Positions 6,096 to 15,900 of a stretch of 64,000 nucleotides of DNA are shown piece by piece (within the stretch, counting starts at the first letter, position 1; every line of letters starts with the position of its first letter). Position numbers and translations under genes: made by a program. Under the pieces are notes generated by a model. That model saw only the letters and a program-made list of their open reading frames with translations, did not search any database and was not told the origin of the DNA. Source of the DNA: Nitrosomonadales bacterium (lineage in GTDB: Bacteria; Pseudomonadota; Gammaproteobacteria; Burkholderiales; Gallionellaceae); contig JANYJE010000070.1 in NCBI GenBank assembly GCA_025408405.1, positions 21,503 through 85,502 on the forward strand, read 5' to 3'.

Positions 6096-7745
6096 ATGGC
6101 GAACCTGAAATATCAAGACCGTGAGATCAATTCACGCGAGGGCGAAAACGTCCTCGATGCCTTGTTGCGCCAAGGCATCAGTATCCCGTTTTCCTGCCGC
6201 AGCGGTGCCTGCCATATCTGCCTGCAACGCTGCATTCAGGGAACGGTTCCCCCTGTGGCGCAACGCGGTCTGCGCCCAGCGTTGCGTGAGCAAGGTTATT
6301 TCATGGCCTGCCAATGCGTGCCGCAGGCGGACATGGAGATTGCGCCTCCCACCGAGCTCTACGCGACGATGCCGGTGCACAGCAAGGAAATGCTTTCCGC
6401 GCATGTGTGCAAACTCCTGATAGAGCCTCCCTCGAATTTCGTTTATCACGCCGGGCAATTCATCAACCTGCGCCGCCCTGACGGCCTGGTACGCAGTTAC
6501 TCTCTCTCCAGCCTGGCGGGAGAGGACTACTTTCTCGAGATACACGTCCTGCGCAAGGAAGGTGGCATCATGAGCAACTGGATACTGGATGAACTGAAGG
6601 CCGGCGACGAAGTGGATATTCTGGGGGCCGGCGGCGACTGTTACTACCGGGATGACGCCCACGGCCATCCGCTGTTGCTGGTAGGCACCGGCACCGGACT
6701 GAGTCCGCTCGTCGGCATCGCGCGCGATGCCTTGCACCAGCAGCATCGAGGTGAAATCCATCTCTATCATGGTGGCCGCGCTAGTGATCGTTTTTACCTG
6801 CGCGAAAAGTTGCGCCAGATGGAGCAGCAATATCCAAATTTTCACTATCACGAATGCATTTCGAGGAGTCCCATGCCGGCGGATGGCGCTTATGCCGGGC
6901 GTGTGCAGGAGGTCGCCTGCGCGCAACACCAGGATCTGCGCGGCTGGCAGGTGTATTTTGCCGGCTTGGCTGAAATGGTGGATAGCGGGGAACTGCTGGC
7001 GGCAGAGCGTGGTGCTGCGCCGGGGGCAATTCACACGGATGCCTTTGCCCTGCGCGAGTTGCGCAAGGCGCCGCGCAATGGCGACAAGATTGCATCAGCT
7101 TCACAGGCGCACAACGTTGCGGAGTCAGGCATGGATGACGATAGGCCAAAATATCCGCCGCCCGATCCCGAGCTGTGGGCGGCACTGCGCGACGGCGAGG
7201 CGCTCATGCAAGTGCTGAAAGATTTCTATGCGCGGGTCTACCAGGATGCGAGGCTCTCCCACTTTTTCGATGGGGTGACCCAGCAGCGCCTGATTGAGAA
7301 GCAATACCTGTTCACGCGCCAGATACTGACAGGGGAAAAAATCTACTTCGGCGACCGCCCGCGCAATACCCATCACTGGATGGTGATCTCGGATGAACTG
7401 TTCGATTACCGCGCAAACATCATGGGGAGCTGTTTGCGTGAGCATGGGCTGCCCGAATCCATGGTGCTACGCTTCCTTGAAGTTGAAGAGTACTTTCGGC
7501 ACGACATCGTGAAAGTGGCTCCGTTTGCGCGCATCAAAGGCGGCGTGGAAGTTCCCTTCGAGGGGTTCAATGAAATCATTATGGATGTCGGTACGCTGTG
7601 TGACAGCTGCGGGCGCGAAGTCTCGGCAGGAGAAAAAGTCATCTATCATGTACGCATCGGAAAAATCTATTGTTCCGACTGCAGCTCCCGGCCTAACCAC
7701 GAAATGCCTGTTGCAGCTGCTGAGGCAGGGCTGCCGCAGAGATGA
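6096..7745 (+). CDS. Ferredoxin - FAD/NAD(P) reductase - truncated globin - Zn-ribbon fusion
   Basis: 549 residues with four parts in order. (1) A plant-type 2Fe-2S ferredoxin, about 1-90, with C34, C39, C42 and a fourth Cys at 72 or 74. (2) A ferredoxin reductase-type module, about 95-325, with the flavin motif RSYS at 133-136 and the nucleotide-binding VGTGTGLSPL near 196-205. (3) A truncated haemoglobin domain, about 355-475, with FYARVYQD and FF, a conserved HH at 426-427 that should contain the haem-binding His, and the family's typical SDELFD after it. (4) A C-terminal Zn ribbon with C502xxC505 and C526xxC529. The arrangement resembles a flavohaemoglobin with reversed order and an added ferredoxin, suggesting NO or O2 chemistry or sensing. 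The function is inferred, not shown. Confidence 0.88.
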   Translation: MANLKYQDREINSREGENVLDALLRQGISIPFSCRSGACHICLQRCIQGTVPPVAQRGLRPALREQGYFMACQCVPQADMEIAPPTELYATMPVHSKEMLSAHVCKLLIEPPSNFVYHAGQFINLRRPDGLVRSYSLSSLAGEDYFLEIHVLRKEGGIMSNWILDELKAGDEVDILGAGGDCYYRDDAHGHPLLLVGTGTGLSPLVGIARDALHQQHRGEIHLYHGGRASDRFYLREKLRQMEQQYPNFHYHECISRSPMPADGAYAGRVQEVACAQHQDLRGWQVYFAGLAEMVDSGELLAAERGAAPGAIHTDAFALRELRKAPRNGDKIASASQAHNVAESGMDDDRPKYPPPDPELWAALRDGEALMQVLKDFYARVYQDARLSHFFDGVTQQRLIEKQYLFTRQILTGEKIYFGDRPRNTHHWMVISDELFDYRANIMGSCLREHGLPESMVLRFLEVEEYFRHDIVKVAPFARIKGGVEVPFEGFNEIIMDVGTLCDSCGREVSAGEKVIYHVRIGKIYCSDCSSRPNHEMPVAAAEAGLPQR

Positions 7746-7758
7746 CCGGCTGCTTTTT
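7730..7758 (+). terminator. Weak terminator after the globin fusion gene
   Basis: GCCG and CGGC (7730-7733 and 7747-7750) can pair around the stop codon, followed by TGC and a run of seven T (7752-7758). The stem is short, so this is a tentative call. The rest of the gap up to 7929 is AT-rich, with no gene seen. Confidence 0.35.
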
Positions 7759-7929
7759 TTAGAGGCGGAAAGATAGGCGATTCGATATATTTTTTGTGAT
7801 GAGTTTCTGAAAAAAGGGCTGTTTTTACACATCACACAGGCTGTGTCATGAAATATTCACAGACCGGTAAAATAATTGCAACGCCGTTCCATTAGAGTAG
7901 TCGCTTCTAACTAGTCAGCGGAGGCGAGC

Positions 7930-8124
7930 ATGTCTTATGTAATCGGAATTGTGGCAATCCTTTTAATTGGCGTTATTGTCTTGATGGGCGGGATGGTTAT
8001 GATGAGCAGCGGTCAAGTGCAAGGCATGGCGAGTGTGATCAAAGAAGCAATTGCCTGGGGAAGTGCATTTATACTTGGCTACAGTGCTGTTGCGGCGATC
8101 GCTATTCCTTCTCAAAGGATTTGA
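7930..8124 (+). CDS. Small membrane protein of unknown function
   Basis: 64 residues with two predicted membrane segments: about 5-26 (IGIVAILLIGVIVLMGGMVMM) and about 40-60 (AIAWGSAFILGYSAVAAIAI), separated by a polar turn. A strong ribosome site (GGAGG) stands 7 bases before the ATG. I do not recognise a family. It lies 185 bases after the globin fusion and 49 bases before the YkgJ-like gene, in the same direction. The codon use and start support a real gene, but the small size leaves some doubt. Confidence 0.65.
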   Translation: MSYVIGIVAILLIGVIVLMGGMVMMSSGQVQGMASVIKEAIAWGSAFILGYSAVAAIAIPSQRI

Positions 8125-8172
8125 ACGGAATTTTCTGCACTGTTCACCTCACATCGCATACCTGGGGTACTC

Positions 8173-8538
8173 ATGTCTGAATGTGCTAACGTGGATTGTG
8201 CAGCGGGAAGAAAAATGGGATGCCAAACCTTCTGTTGTCGCCTGCTGGTGCGGCTCGACCCGGATGAGCGCAAATTCGACAATGGCGGCGGTATGGCCAA
8301 GGGGTTCGTCGACAAAACAACAGATGGATATTGCGTGAATCTGGATCGCGAAACGCATCTTTGCCGCACTTGGGCGCGGCGCTCACGCACCTGCCGCAGG
8401 TACAACTGCAACAGCGATTTCCTGCTCCAGGTGGCAGTGCGGCACAAGTTCAATAATATTGTGGAACTCGCCAGATTGGCCGCCACCGTGCACATTCCGA
8501 AAGAAACCTACGTTCAAGTTGCGCACACTGACGAGTAG
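8173..8538 (+). CDS. YkgJ-like cysteine cluster protein
   Basis: 121 residues, eight cysteines in the pattern of the YkgJ/CxxCxxCC family (pfam DUF-type zinc or iron-sulfur cluster proteins): C4, C9, C17, C21-C22 near the N-terminus (GCQTFCCRL), then C54, C64, C73 and C79, with YNCNSDF closing the cluster. It also has RTWARRSRTCRRY, the conserved Arg/Tyr-rich stretch of that family. Members bind metal and are often near modification or methylation enzymes; their activity is poorly known. It is soluble, with no signal peptide. It follows the small membrane protein and precedes the second c-di-GMP riboswitch-like leader. The family call is reasonable; the function is open. Confidence 0.75.
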   Translation: MSECANVDCAAGRKMGCQTFCCRLLVRLDPDERKFDNGGGMAKGFVDKTTDGYCVNLDRETHLCRTWARRSRTCRRYNCNSDFLLQVAVRHKFNNIVELARLAATVHIPKETYVQVAHTDE

Positions 8539-8669
8539 ATTCGCGCATCGTTAAAACTGTATGCCATGCAAGCGCTGCTCACGGAACCTGTGCTGCTATG
8601 CGCTTGGTAATACTTAATGTGCCGGCTTACGGCGGTGGTTCGCATCATAAAATTGAACATAATAATTGT

Positions 8670-8698
8670 TTGACACCATCGGGTACTCTCCATAGAAT
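8670..8698 (+). promoter_or_regulatory. Strong sigma70-type promoter for the GGDEF-EAL gene
   Basis: A perfect TTGACA at 8670-8675, exactly 17 bases, then TAGAAT (5 of 6) at 8693-8698. Transcription would start about 8705, roughly 20 bases before the riboswitch-like element, leaving a leader of more than 320 bases before the TTG start at 9028. Confidence 0.75.
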
Positions 8699-8722
8699 CA
8701 AGAAGAAGCAATCATGATTTGC

Positions 8723-8850
8723 ATAGCAACGCCGGCAAGGGCAAGCCCGTCGAAAGGCGAGTACGCACTTCCTGGCTAAGGGGCCGGCTCCTAATCGACA
8801 CACAGTCGAGCGCCAGCGGGGTCGCCAGGTGATCAAGCATTCTTTGCTAT
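8723..8850 (+). promoter_or_regulatory. Second GEMM-I-like c-di-GMP riboswitch (variant)
   Basis: The two ends pair perfectly (ATAGCAA 8723-8729 with TTGCTAT 8844-8850). Inside are, in order, GGGCAAGCC, a CGTC-GAAA-GGCG hairpin, TACGCA, CCTGGCTAAGG, a TCGAC/GTCGA variable stem, AGCGGGG and GCCAGG, the last pairing with CCTGGC. This order and spacing is that of GEMM-I, with deviations from consensus (GGCAAGCC for GGCAAACC, CTTCC for AAGCC). A further hairpin follows at 8954-8991 (GCAGCC-CTATTTT with AAAATAG-GCTGC), which may be the expression platform, since no poly-U run follows. The leader belongs to the GGDEF-EAL gene, so a feedback loop is likely. Less certain than the first element. Confidence 0.72.
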
Positions 8851-9027
8851 CCACCCGGAGTCTTGGCTCATCAATCTGAGGCGCGGGTGTTATGGCAATA
8901 CTGAAACTCAAAGCCGCAAAATTTGGCAAAGTGCAGCGGCCAGTGTTGGCATCGCAGCCCTATTTTTAGGTTTAAATAGAAAATAGGCTGCCTAAATATT
9001 TGAGATGGATCCGAAGGAGTAGCTCGT

Positions 9028-12000
9028 TTGGTAAAAAATGGTTCGGGCGTGACTCCCCTTCTTGAAGCCGCCCAGATAAGCACACTGTTTTCTGGTGCAA
9101 GGTTTGTCTTCGCCATCAATGCTGTCAACTCCATTATCGTTGCTTTTGTTCTGTGGGGTGTCGTTTCTGCCACTATCCTTGTGTTATGGATACTGGCGGT
9201 GCTGGGTATCACTGCCACCAGGTTTCGTCTGTTGCTCGATTATGAACAGGACGAGTTGCAGGCTGAACGCCTGGCTTACTGGAAACGGGTGGCCGTATGG
9301 GGCGCGGCATTATCCGGATTGGCCTGGGGTTTTGCTGCAATACTCCTGTTTCCGCACGGTTCGCCGCTACACCAGATTTTCCTGCTGACCATCATGTTGG
9401 GCATGATGGCTGGCTCGGCCACCTCGTGGCATGCCTATTTTCCCGCCTTTCAAGCCTATTTTCTGCCTGTAGCAATATTTACCCTGATCCGTTTTGTACT
9501 GGAAGTTCTTTCCAGGGAGGTCGCGCAGGAGATATTCACCGCCTTGGCTGCAATGTTTCTGATTTTCACCGTTGGCTTGTATTTCTTTGCGCGAAAATCG
9601 AACCGGGTGCTGGAGCAATTGCTGATTGCTCAATATGCAAAAGAGGCGGCAGAGGATCGCTATCGCGCCTTGTTCCAGGGAGCCCGGACGCCCATGTTTC
9701 TGATCAACCCGGTCGATGGGCGGATCGTGGATTGCAATGCCGCAGCAGCAGATTATTACGGCTACCAGACCGATCAATTGAAACAGATGAATGTTGCTCA
9801 GATCAACACTTTGTCGCGTGAAGAAATCGCCGAAAAAATGTTACAGGCGAGCAGCAGGAAGGAGTCCTCTTTCAATTTCAGGCACCGCATGGCTAATGGC
9901 GATGTGCGGGATGTCGAGGTGCTGTCCGGCCCGGTTAAATTGGAAGGCCAGCAACTTCTATATTCCATCGTGCATGACATTAGCGAACGCATAGCATCGG
10001 AACGGCAGGTGGCCTTGACCCGGCAGGCGCTCGATGCCGAACACCTGCGCTTCCAGGCGATTCTGGACAATGCCCCATTGGGCATCTGGTACCTGGGGAT
10101 CGACGGCAATCTGCAATTCGTCAACAAGACATTTTGCCGCTCACTCGGAGTTTCCGAAGAGCAATTCCTGGCAGCGCAGCATTATGCGGGGGTTCTGCCG
10201 CAGGAGGTTGCCAATCATTGCATCCAGTCTGACCGGGAGTGTTTCGAGCGTGATATTCCGCATATATCAAAAGAGTGGATGCCGTTTGTAGATGGCAAAC
10301 AACACTTGCTGGAAATCACCAAGGTGAAACTGGTCGGTTCAAACGGTATCACCAACGGACTGATCGGGCTGTCCGTGGATATAACGGAACGCATGCAAGC
10401 AGAAGAAAGCCTGCTTCTCACTGCCAGCGTGTTCAACAACAGCCAGGAAGGCATTCTCATCACCGATGCCGATAACAATATTCTCGATGTAAATACATCC
10501 TATAGCCGCATCACCGGCTATAGCCGCGAGGAGGTGCTGGGAAAAAATCCGAAGTTGCTGAGTTCAGGCCATCAGGACAAAACGTTTTATGACGCGATGT
10601 GGCAATCCTTGCAAGAGCATGGTACTTGGCGCGGCGAGATATGGAACCGGCGCAAGTCCGGAGAAATTTATGCCGCACTGCTCTCGATTTCGGTAATACG
10701 TGACGAAAACGGCAGGGTACAGCGCCACGTTGGCCTGTTCCTGGATATTTCCCACATCAAGGCACATGAGGCCGAGCTGATCCGCGTTGCCCACTACGAC
10801 ATGCTGACCGGCGTTCCCAACCGCGCTCTGCTGGCCGATCGCATGAAGCAGGCAAAAGCCCAGACGTTGCGCGAACAGGACATGATGGCGGTATGCTATC
10901 TCGACCTCGACGGTTTCAAGTCCATCAACGACACGATGGGTCATGAAGCGGGCGACCAGGTATTGATCGAAGTAGCCCAGCGTATTATGGGCACCATACG
11001 CGGCGGCGATACCGTGGCTCGCCTGGGCGGTGACGAGTTCGTGATTCTGCTTTTGGGGCAGGAGAGAGGTGAGGAGTGCGTGGCGACCCTTGAACGCCTG
11101 CTCAAGGTGATTTCCCTTCCGATCACAGTCAGGGACCAGTCGGTTACTCTGGGCGCCAGCATCGGCGTCAGCATCTATCCTCTGGATGATGAGGATGTCG
11201 ACACCCTGCTGCGCCATGCCGACCAGGCTATGTACCTGGCAAAGCAGGCTGGCAAGAATCGTTTTCACATTTACGATCCGTCGCTGGACCAGCGCACCCG
11301 AGTTCACCACACATTCCTGGAAAATATCCGGGGTGCCCTTGAATACAACCAATTCGAACTGCACTACCAGCCCAAGATCAACTTGCGCTCGGGACTGCTG
11401 GTCGGTGCGGAAGCCCTGATACGCTGGCGGCATCCCGAGAAAGGCTTGCTCCCTCCTGCCGAATTCCTGCATGCCATCGAAAACACCGACCTCGACATCG
11501 AAATTGGAGAGTGGGTGATAAGCACCGCGCTTGCACAGATTCAGAAATGGAGGGCCGCAGGGCTGGACATCGAGGTCAGCATCAATATATCCGCCTACCA
11601 CCTGGAGTCTTCCGGCTTCGTGGAGAAGCTGCGCCAGAAGATGGCGCAGCACACCAGCATACCCATTGGCAGGCTGCAGATCGAAGTGCTGGAAACCGCA
11701 GCGCTTGATGATGTCGTCACCGTGAATGGCATTATCAAGTCATGCCGCGAATTTGGCGTGAAATTTGCGCTGGACGATTTTGGCACCGGTTACTCCTCCC
11801 TGACCTATTTGAGCAAATTGCCGGTCGATACTCTCAAGATAGACCAGTCCTTTGTGCGGGACATGCTGGAGGACAAGGGCGACATGGCTATCGTCCATGG
11901 CATCATTGCCCTGGCGCGCACTTTTGAGCTGCAGATCGTGGCCGAAGGCATTGAAACCCGGGAGCATTACAATGCCTTGCTGGATATGGGGTGCGAGATC

Positions 12001-12066
12001 GGACAGGGCTACGGCATCGCCAGACCGATGGCAGCGGAGGCGCTGGTGAATTGGCGTGCCAAATAA
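9028..12066 (+). CDS. Membrane PAS-PAS-PAS-GGDEF-EAL protein, c-di-GMP turnover
   Basis: 1012 residues. An N-terminal membrane region (about 20-195) has roughly six hydrophobic segments (AINAVNSIIVAFVLW through AALAAMFLIFTVGLYFF). Three PAS domains follow (about 215-330, 340-460 and 465-590), then GGDEF (motif LGGDEF near 668) and EAL (AEALIRW near 795, with DDFGTGYSSL further on). An inhibitory RxxD (RGGD) lies exactly five residues before GGDEF. Both catalytic motifs look intact, so the protein could make or break c-di-GMP depending on the PAS signals. The start is TTG at 9028, chosen because AAGGAG lies 8 bases upstream. It is preceded by a riboswitch-like leader and followed 11 bases later by an HDOD gene, probably cotranscribed. 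Confidence 0.92.
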   Translation: MVKNGSGVTPLLEAAQISTLFSGARFVFAINAVNSIIVAFVLWGVVSATILVLWILAVLGITATRFRLLLDYEQDELQAERLAYWKRVAVWGAALSGLAWGFAAILLFPHGSPLHQIFLLTIMLGMMAGSATSWHAYFPAFQAYFLPVAIFTLIRFVLEVLSREVAQEIFTALAAMFLIFTVGLYFFARKSNRVLEQLLIAQYAKEAAEDRYRALFQGARTPMFLINPVDGRIVDCNAAAADYYGYQTDQLKQMNVAQINTLSREEIAEKMLQASSRKESSFNFRHRMANGDVRDVEVLSGPVKLEGQQLLYSIVHDISERIASERQVALTRQALDAEHLRFQAILDNAPLGIWYLGIDGNLQFVNKTFCRSLGVSEEQFLAAQHYAGVLPQEVANHCIQSDRECFERDIPHISKEWMPFVDGKQHLLEITKVKLVGSNGITNGLIGLSVDITERMQAEESLLLTASVFNNSQEGILITDADNNILDVNTSYSRITGYSREEVLGKNPKLLSSGHQDKTFYDAMWQSLQEHGTWRGEIWNRRKSGEIYAALLSISVIRDENGRVQRHVGLFLDISHIKAHEAELIRVAHYDMLTGVPNRALLADRMKQAKAQTLREQDMMAVCYLDLDGFKSINDTMGHEAGDQVLIEVAQRIMGTIRGGDTVARLGGDEFVILLLGQERGEECVATLERLLKVISLPITVRDQSVTLGASIGVSIYPLDDEDVDTLLRHADQAMYLAKQAGKNRFHIYDPSLDQRTRVHHTFLENIRGALEYNQFELHYQPKINLRSGLLVGAEALIRWRHPEKGLLPPAEFLHAIENTDLDIEIGEWVISTALAQIQKWRAAGLDIEVSINISAYHLESSGFVEKLRQKMAQHTSIPIGRLQIEVLETAALDDVVTVNGIIKSCREFGVKFALDDFGTGYSSLTYLSKLPVDTLKIDQSFVRDMLEDKGDMAIVHGIIALARTFELQIVAEGIETREHYNALLDMGCEIGQGYGIARPMAAEALVNWRAK

Positions 12067-12077
12067 AGCGAGATGAT

Positions 12078-12935
12078 ATGAGTGATTCTGAAAATTTAAG
12101 ACAGTCGCTGAAAAGCCTGCATGTATTACCCGCAATACCTGAGCTTGCGCGGGATATTCTGGCCTTGAAAGTGCTGACTTACGAAGGGGAACAGGAGTTG
12201 CTGAAGCTGATCGAGAATGATCCTTCGATCTCGACTAAAGTGGTCGGCCTGGCCAATTCCCCCCTGTTCGGCACGTCGAGAAAAATAACCTCAGTGCGTA
12301 ACGCCGTTTCGCTGCTCGGCATCAAGCGCGTCAAAATGATAGCCCTGAGCTTCGCCATGATGACAGCCATGGCGCGCACCCGGGAGGGATTGCTCAATGT
12401 GCACAAATTGTGGCAACACTGCCTGACAGTCACCATGGCAATGCACACCATGTCCAAATACATGCCCGCTGACGCTTGCCCCCAGGATGACGATATTTTT
12501 CTTGCCGGGTTGTTGCATGACATCGGTTTTCTGGTTCTGGATTACATTGATCCGATGCTTAGCGATAAATTTCACGCCCGTCTGGCCGCAGAAACCGGAC
12601 TTTCCATTGAAGAGGTGGAGGACGGGGTGTTGGAGATGAGCCACAGTGAACTGGGTGCGGAGCTGGGAAGCCACTGGGGCCTGCCGGAATCCATCGTTGC
12701 CGTGCTGCGCTATCATCACACGCCCAACGCCGTGCAATCCCTTGCCGGACAGCCACTGGTGAACATGGTCAACCTGGCGGAAAAACTGTTGCCCACATTT
12801 CGCGTTGCCGAACAGGTTCAGCCGGATATCACGCCGGATGATTGGGAATCACTGGGCATTGATCCCAGTCATGCGGCAGAAATTATGGAGGAAGTGAACA
12901 AACACGCCGAAGAGGTGGCGATTGCGTTTGCCTAG
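12078..12935 (+). CDS. HDOD domain signalling protein
   Basis: 285 residues from the ATG at 12078. The HDOD fold is recognisable by LPAIPELARDILAL, the ENDPSISTKVVGLANSP stretch, SVRNAVSLLGIKRVK and GLLHDIGFLVLDYI, the remnant HD motif. HDOD proteins lack the full metal-binding HD-GYP site and act as signalling or scaffolding proteins in c-di-GMP and motility networks. It begins 11 bases after the GGDEF-EAL gene, so it probably shares the riboswitch-controlled transcript. It converges with mfd, whose stop lies only 20 bases away, and no clear terminator hairpin is seen between them. Confidence 0.88.
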   Translation: MSDSENLRQSLKSLHVLPAIPELARDILALKVLTYEGEQELLKLIENDPSISTKVVGLANSPLFGTSRKITSVRNAVSLLGIKRVKMIALSFAMMTAMARTREGLLNVHKLWQHCLTVTMAMHTMSKYMPADACPQDDDIFLAGLLHDIGFLVLDYIDPMLSDKFHARLAAETGLSIEEVEDGVLEMSHSELGAELGSHWGLPESIVAVLRYHHTPNAVQSLAGQPLVNMVNLAEKLLPTFRVAEQVQPDITPDDWESLGIDPSHAAEIMEEVNKHAEEVAIAFA

Positions 12936-12955
12936 AACTGGTCAGATTTCAATTA

Positions 12956-15900
12956 TTACTTCAACTCACCAAAGAAATTCTTGATCGCCAGCACGCGCTG
13001 AGCAAGATCGCCATATTTCAACTCAATCCGCAACTTGTCTTGCCCGCTCATCTTGAAGTGGCGCTTGCTCTGGATCAGCGTGATGATCTTCATCGGGTCG
13101 ATCGGCGGATTGGGCACGAACTGAATCTGGATGGCTTCACCGGAAGCGTCCACCTTGATGATGCCTAATGGCTTGGCCAGGATGCGCAGGCGGTGACAGT
13201 CGAGCAGCGTTTGCGCGGGGGCGGGCAACAGACCGAAGCGGTCCACCAGTTCCTGGTGCATCTCGTCCAGATCGTTGAGTGTGGCGCAGTTGGCCAGACG
13301 CTTGTACAGCATCAGGCGCTGGTGGATGTCGCCGCAGTAGTCGGCGGGTAGCAGCGCCGGGGTGTGCAGGTTGATCTCGGTGGTGACACCCAGGGGGTGC
13401 GCCATGTCCGGCTCGTGGCCCTGCCTGAGCGAGGTGATGGCGGCATTCAGCATGTCGGTGTAAAGACTGAAGCCGATCTCCTGCATCTCGCCGCTTTGCG
13501 ATTCTCCCAGCACTTCGCCCGCCCCGCGAATTTCCAGGTCGTGCATGGCGAGGTAGAAACCTGACCCCAGTTGTTCCATCGCCTGGATCGCTTCCAGGCG
13601 TTTCTTTGCCTGTGCGGTCAGCCCTTCCAGGCTGTCCACCAGCAGATAGGCATAGGCCTGGTGATGCGAGCGCCCGACGCGGCCGCGCAGCTGGTGCATC
13701 TGCGCCAGGCCGAAGCGGTCGGCGCGGTTCATGATGATGGTGTTGGCACTGGGCACGTCGATGCCGGTCTCGATGATGGTGGTGCACAACAGCACGTTGA
13801 AGCGCTGGTGGTAGAAGTCGCGCATCACCGCTTCCAGGTCACGCTCGCCCATCTGCCCGTGCGCCACGCGGATGCGCGCTTCCGGCAAGAGGTCTGCGAG
13901 TTTTTCCGCCATGTTGGCGATGGTGTCCACCTCGTTGTGCAGGAAGTACACCTGGCCGCCGCGCTTCAATTCGCGCAGCACGGCCTCGCGGATCACGCCC
14001 GAACTGTAGTTGCTGACAAAGGTCTTGATCGAAAGCCGCCGTTGCGGTGCGGTGGCAATCACCGAGAAATCGCGCAGGCCTTCCAGCGACATCGCCAGCG
14101 TGCGCGGGATCGGCGTGGCGGTCAGCGTCAGCACATCCACCTCGGCGCGCAGCGCCTTCAGGTTTTCTTTCTGCTGCACGCCGAAGCGGTGTTCCTCGTC
14201 GATGATCACCAGCCCGAGATTGTGGAACTTGATGCCCTTCTGGATCAGCTTGTGCGTGCCAATGATGATGTCGAGCTTGCCTTCCTCCATGTCCTTGAGC
14301 GCCTGCGTCTGCTCCTTGGCGGAGCGGAAGCGCGACAGCTCGCCGAGCTTGATCGGCCAGTCGGCGAAGCGTGTGGAGAAATTCTGGAAGTGCTGCTCCG
14401 CCAGGAGCGTGGTGGGCACCAGCACCGCCACCTGCTTGCCGTCCATGGCCGCGACGAAGGCGGCGCGCAGGGCCACCTCGGTCTTGCCGAAACCCACGTC
14501 GCCGCAGATCAGCCGGTCCATCGGGCGGCCGGATTGCAGGTCGGCCACCACCGCCTCGATGGCGGCGGCCTGATCAGGCGTTTCTTCAAAGCCGAAGCCG
14601 GCGGCAAACGCCTCGTAATCATGCTGGGTCAGCTTGAACTGGTGGCCACGGCGCGTGGCGCGCTGTGCGTAAAGATTCAGCAGTTCTGCCGCGGTATCGC
14701 GCACCTGCTGCATGGCGCGGCGCTTGGCCTTGTCCCAGGTGCCGCTGCCCAGCTTGTGCAAAGGCGCAGTGTCGGAGGCGCCGCCGCTGTAGCGGCTGAT
14801 CACGTGCAATTGGGATACCGGCACGTAGAGCTTGTCGCTGCCGGCATATTCCAGCAGCAGGAATTCGTTTTCGCCCTCGCCCAGATCCAGATTCACCAGC
14901 CCCTGATAGCGCGCGATGCCGTGCTGCTCGTGCACCACCGGGTCGCCCGGCTTGAGCTCGGACAGGTCGCGCAGCATGCCTTCCACATTGCTCTTCTTGG
15001 CGGCGCGCGCGGCGCGGCTGCGCGGCTGCGCGGCATACAGCTCGCTCTCGGTGACGATGGCGCACTGCTCATCCGTCAGGATAAAACCGTTGCCCAGCGT
15101 GGCCACGCTCAGCATGAATTTGTCCGGGCTCGCCAAAAACTGCGCGTAGTCTTCGCACAGCGCAGGCGCCAGGCCGTACTCCTGCAGATACCCGCTCATG
15201 ATCTCGCGCCGCCCCAGGCTGTCGGCCAGCAGCAGCACGCGCCCCGGGTAGGCTTGCAGGAAATTGTGCAGGGCCTGGGTGGGAACCTCGGCGCGGCGGT
15301 TGACGGCGATGTCGGGTACCGGTGCGGTGGCACACGGCGTCAGGGTGGCAGCAGGCTCATGGTTGTTTCCCACGACATCGATGCGCGCAAAGTTTTTCGC
15401 GGCGATGAAGAATTCTTCCGTGCTCAGAAACAGCTCGTGCGGCTCCAGCAGCGGGCGCTGCGGGTCGCCGCGGAGCAGCTTGTAGCGCGAGGCGGCATCC
15501 GTGGTGAAGGTGGCGATGGCGCTATCCACATCGTGGTGCAGGCACAGCGTTGCATTGCCGGGCAGGTAGTCGAAAAGTGTCGCTGTCTTTTCAAAAAACA
15601 GCGGCAGGTAATACTCGATGCCGGCGGGTGCGATGCGCTTGCTCACGTCCTTGTAGATGCGCGACTTGGACGGGTCACCCTCGAAGCGGTCGCGGAAGCT
15701 CTGGCGGAAGCGCGCCTGCCCGGCCTCGTCCAGCGGAAACTCGCGTGCCGGCAGCAAACGTATTTCAGGCACCGGATACAGGCTGCGCTGGGTGTCCACA
15801 TCGAAGGTGGCGATGGCCTCGATCTCGTCATCGAACAAGTCGATGCGGTAGGGCAGCACGCTGCCCATCGGGAACAGGTCGATCAGCCCGCCGCGCACGC

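Noticed and set aside
10564..11652. 362-codon antisense frame inside the GGDEF-EAL gene
   Set aside because: Opposite strand of conserved catalytic domains; shadow by composition.
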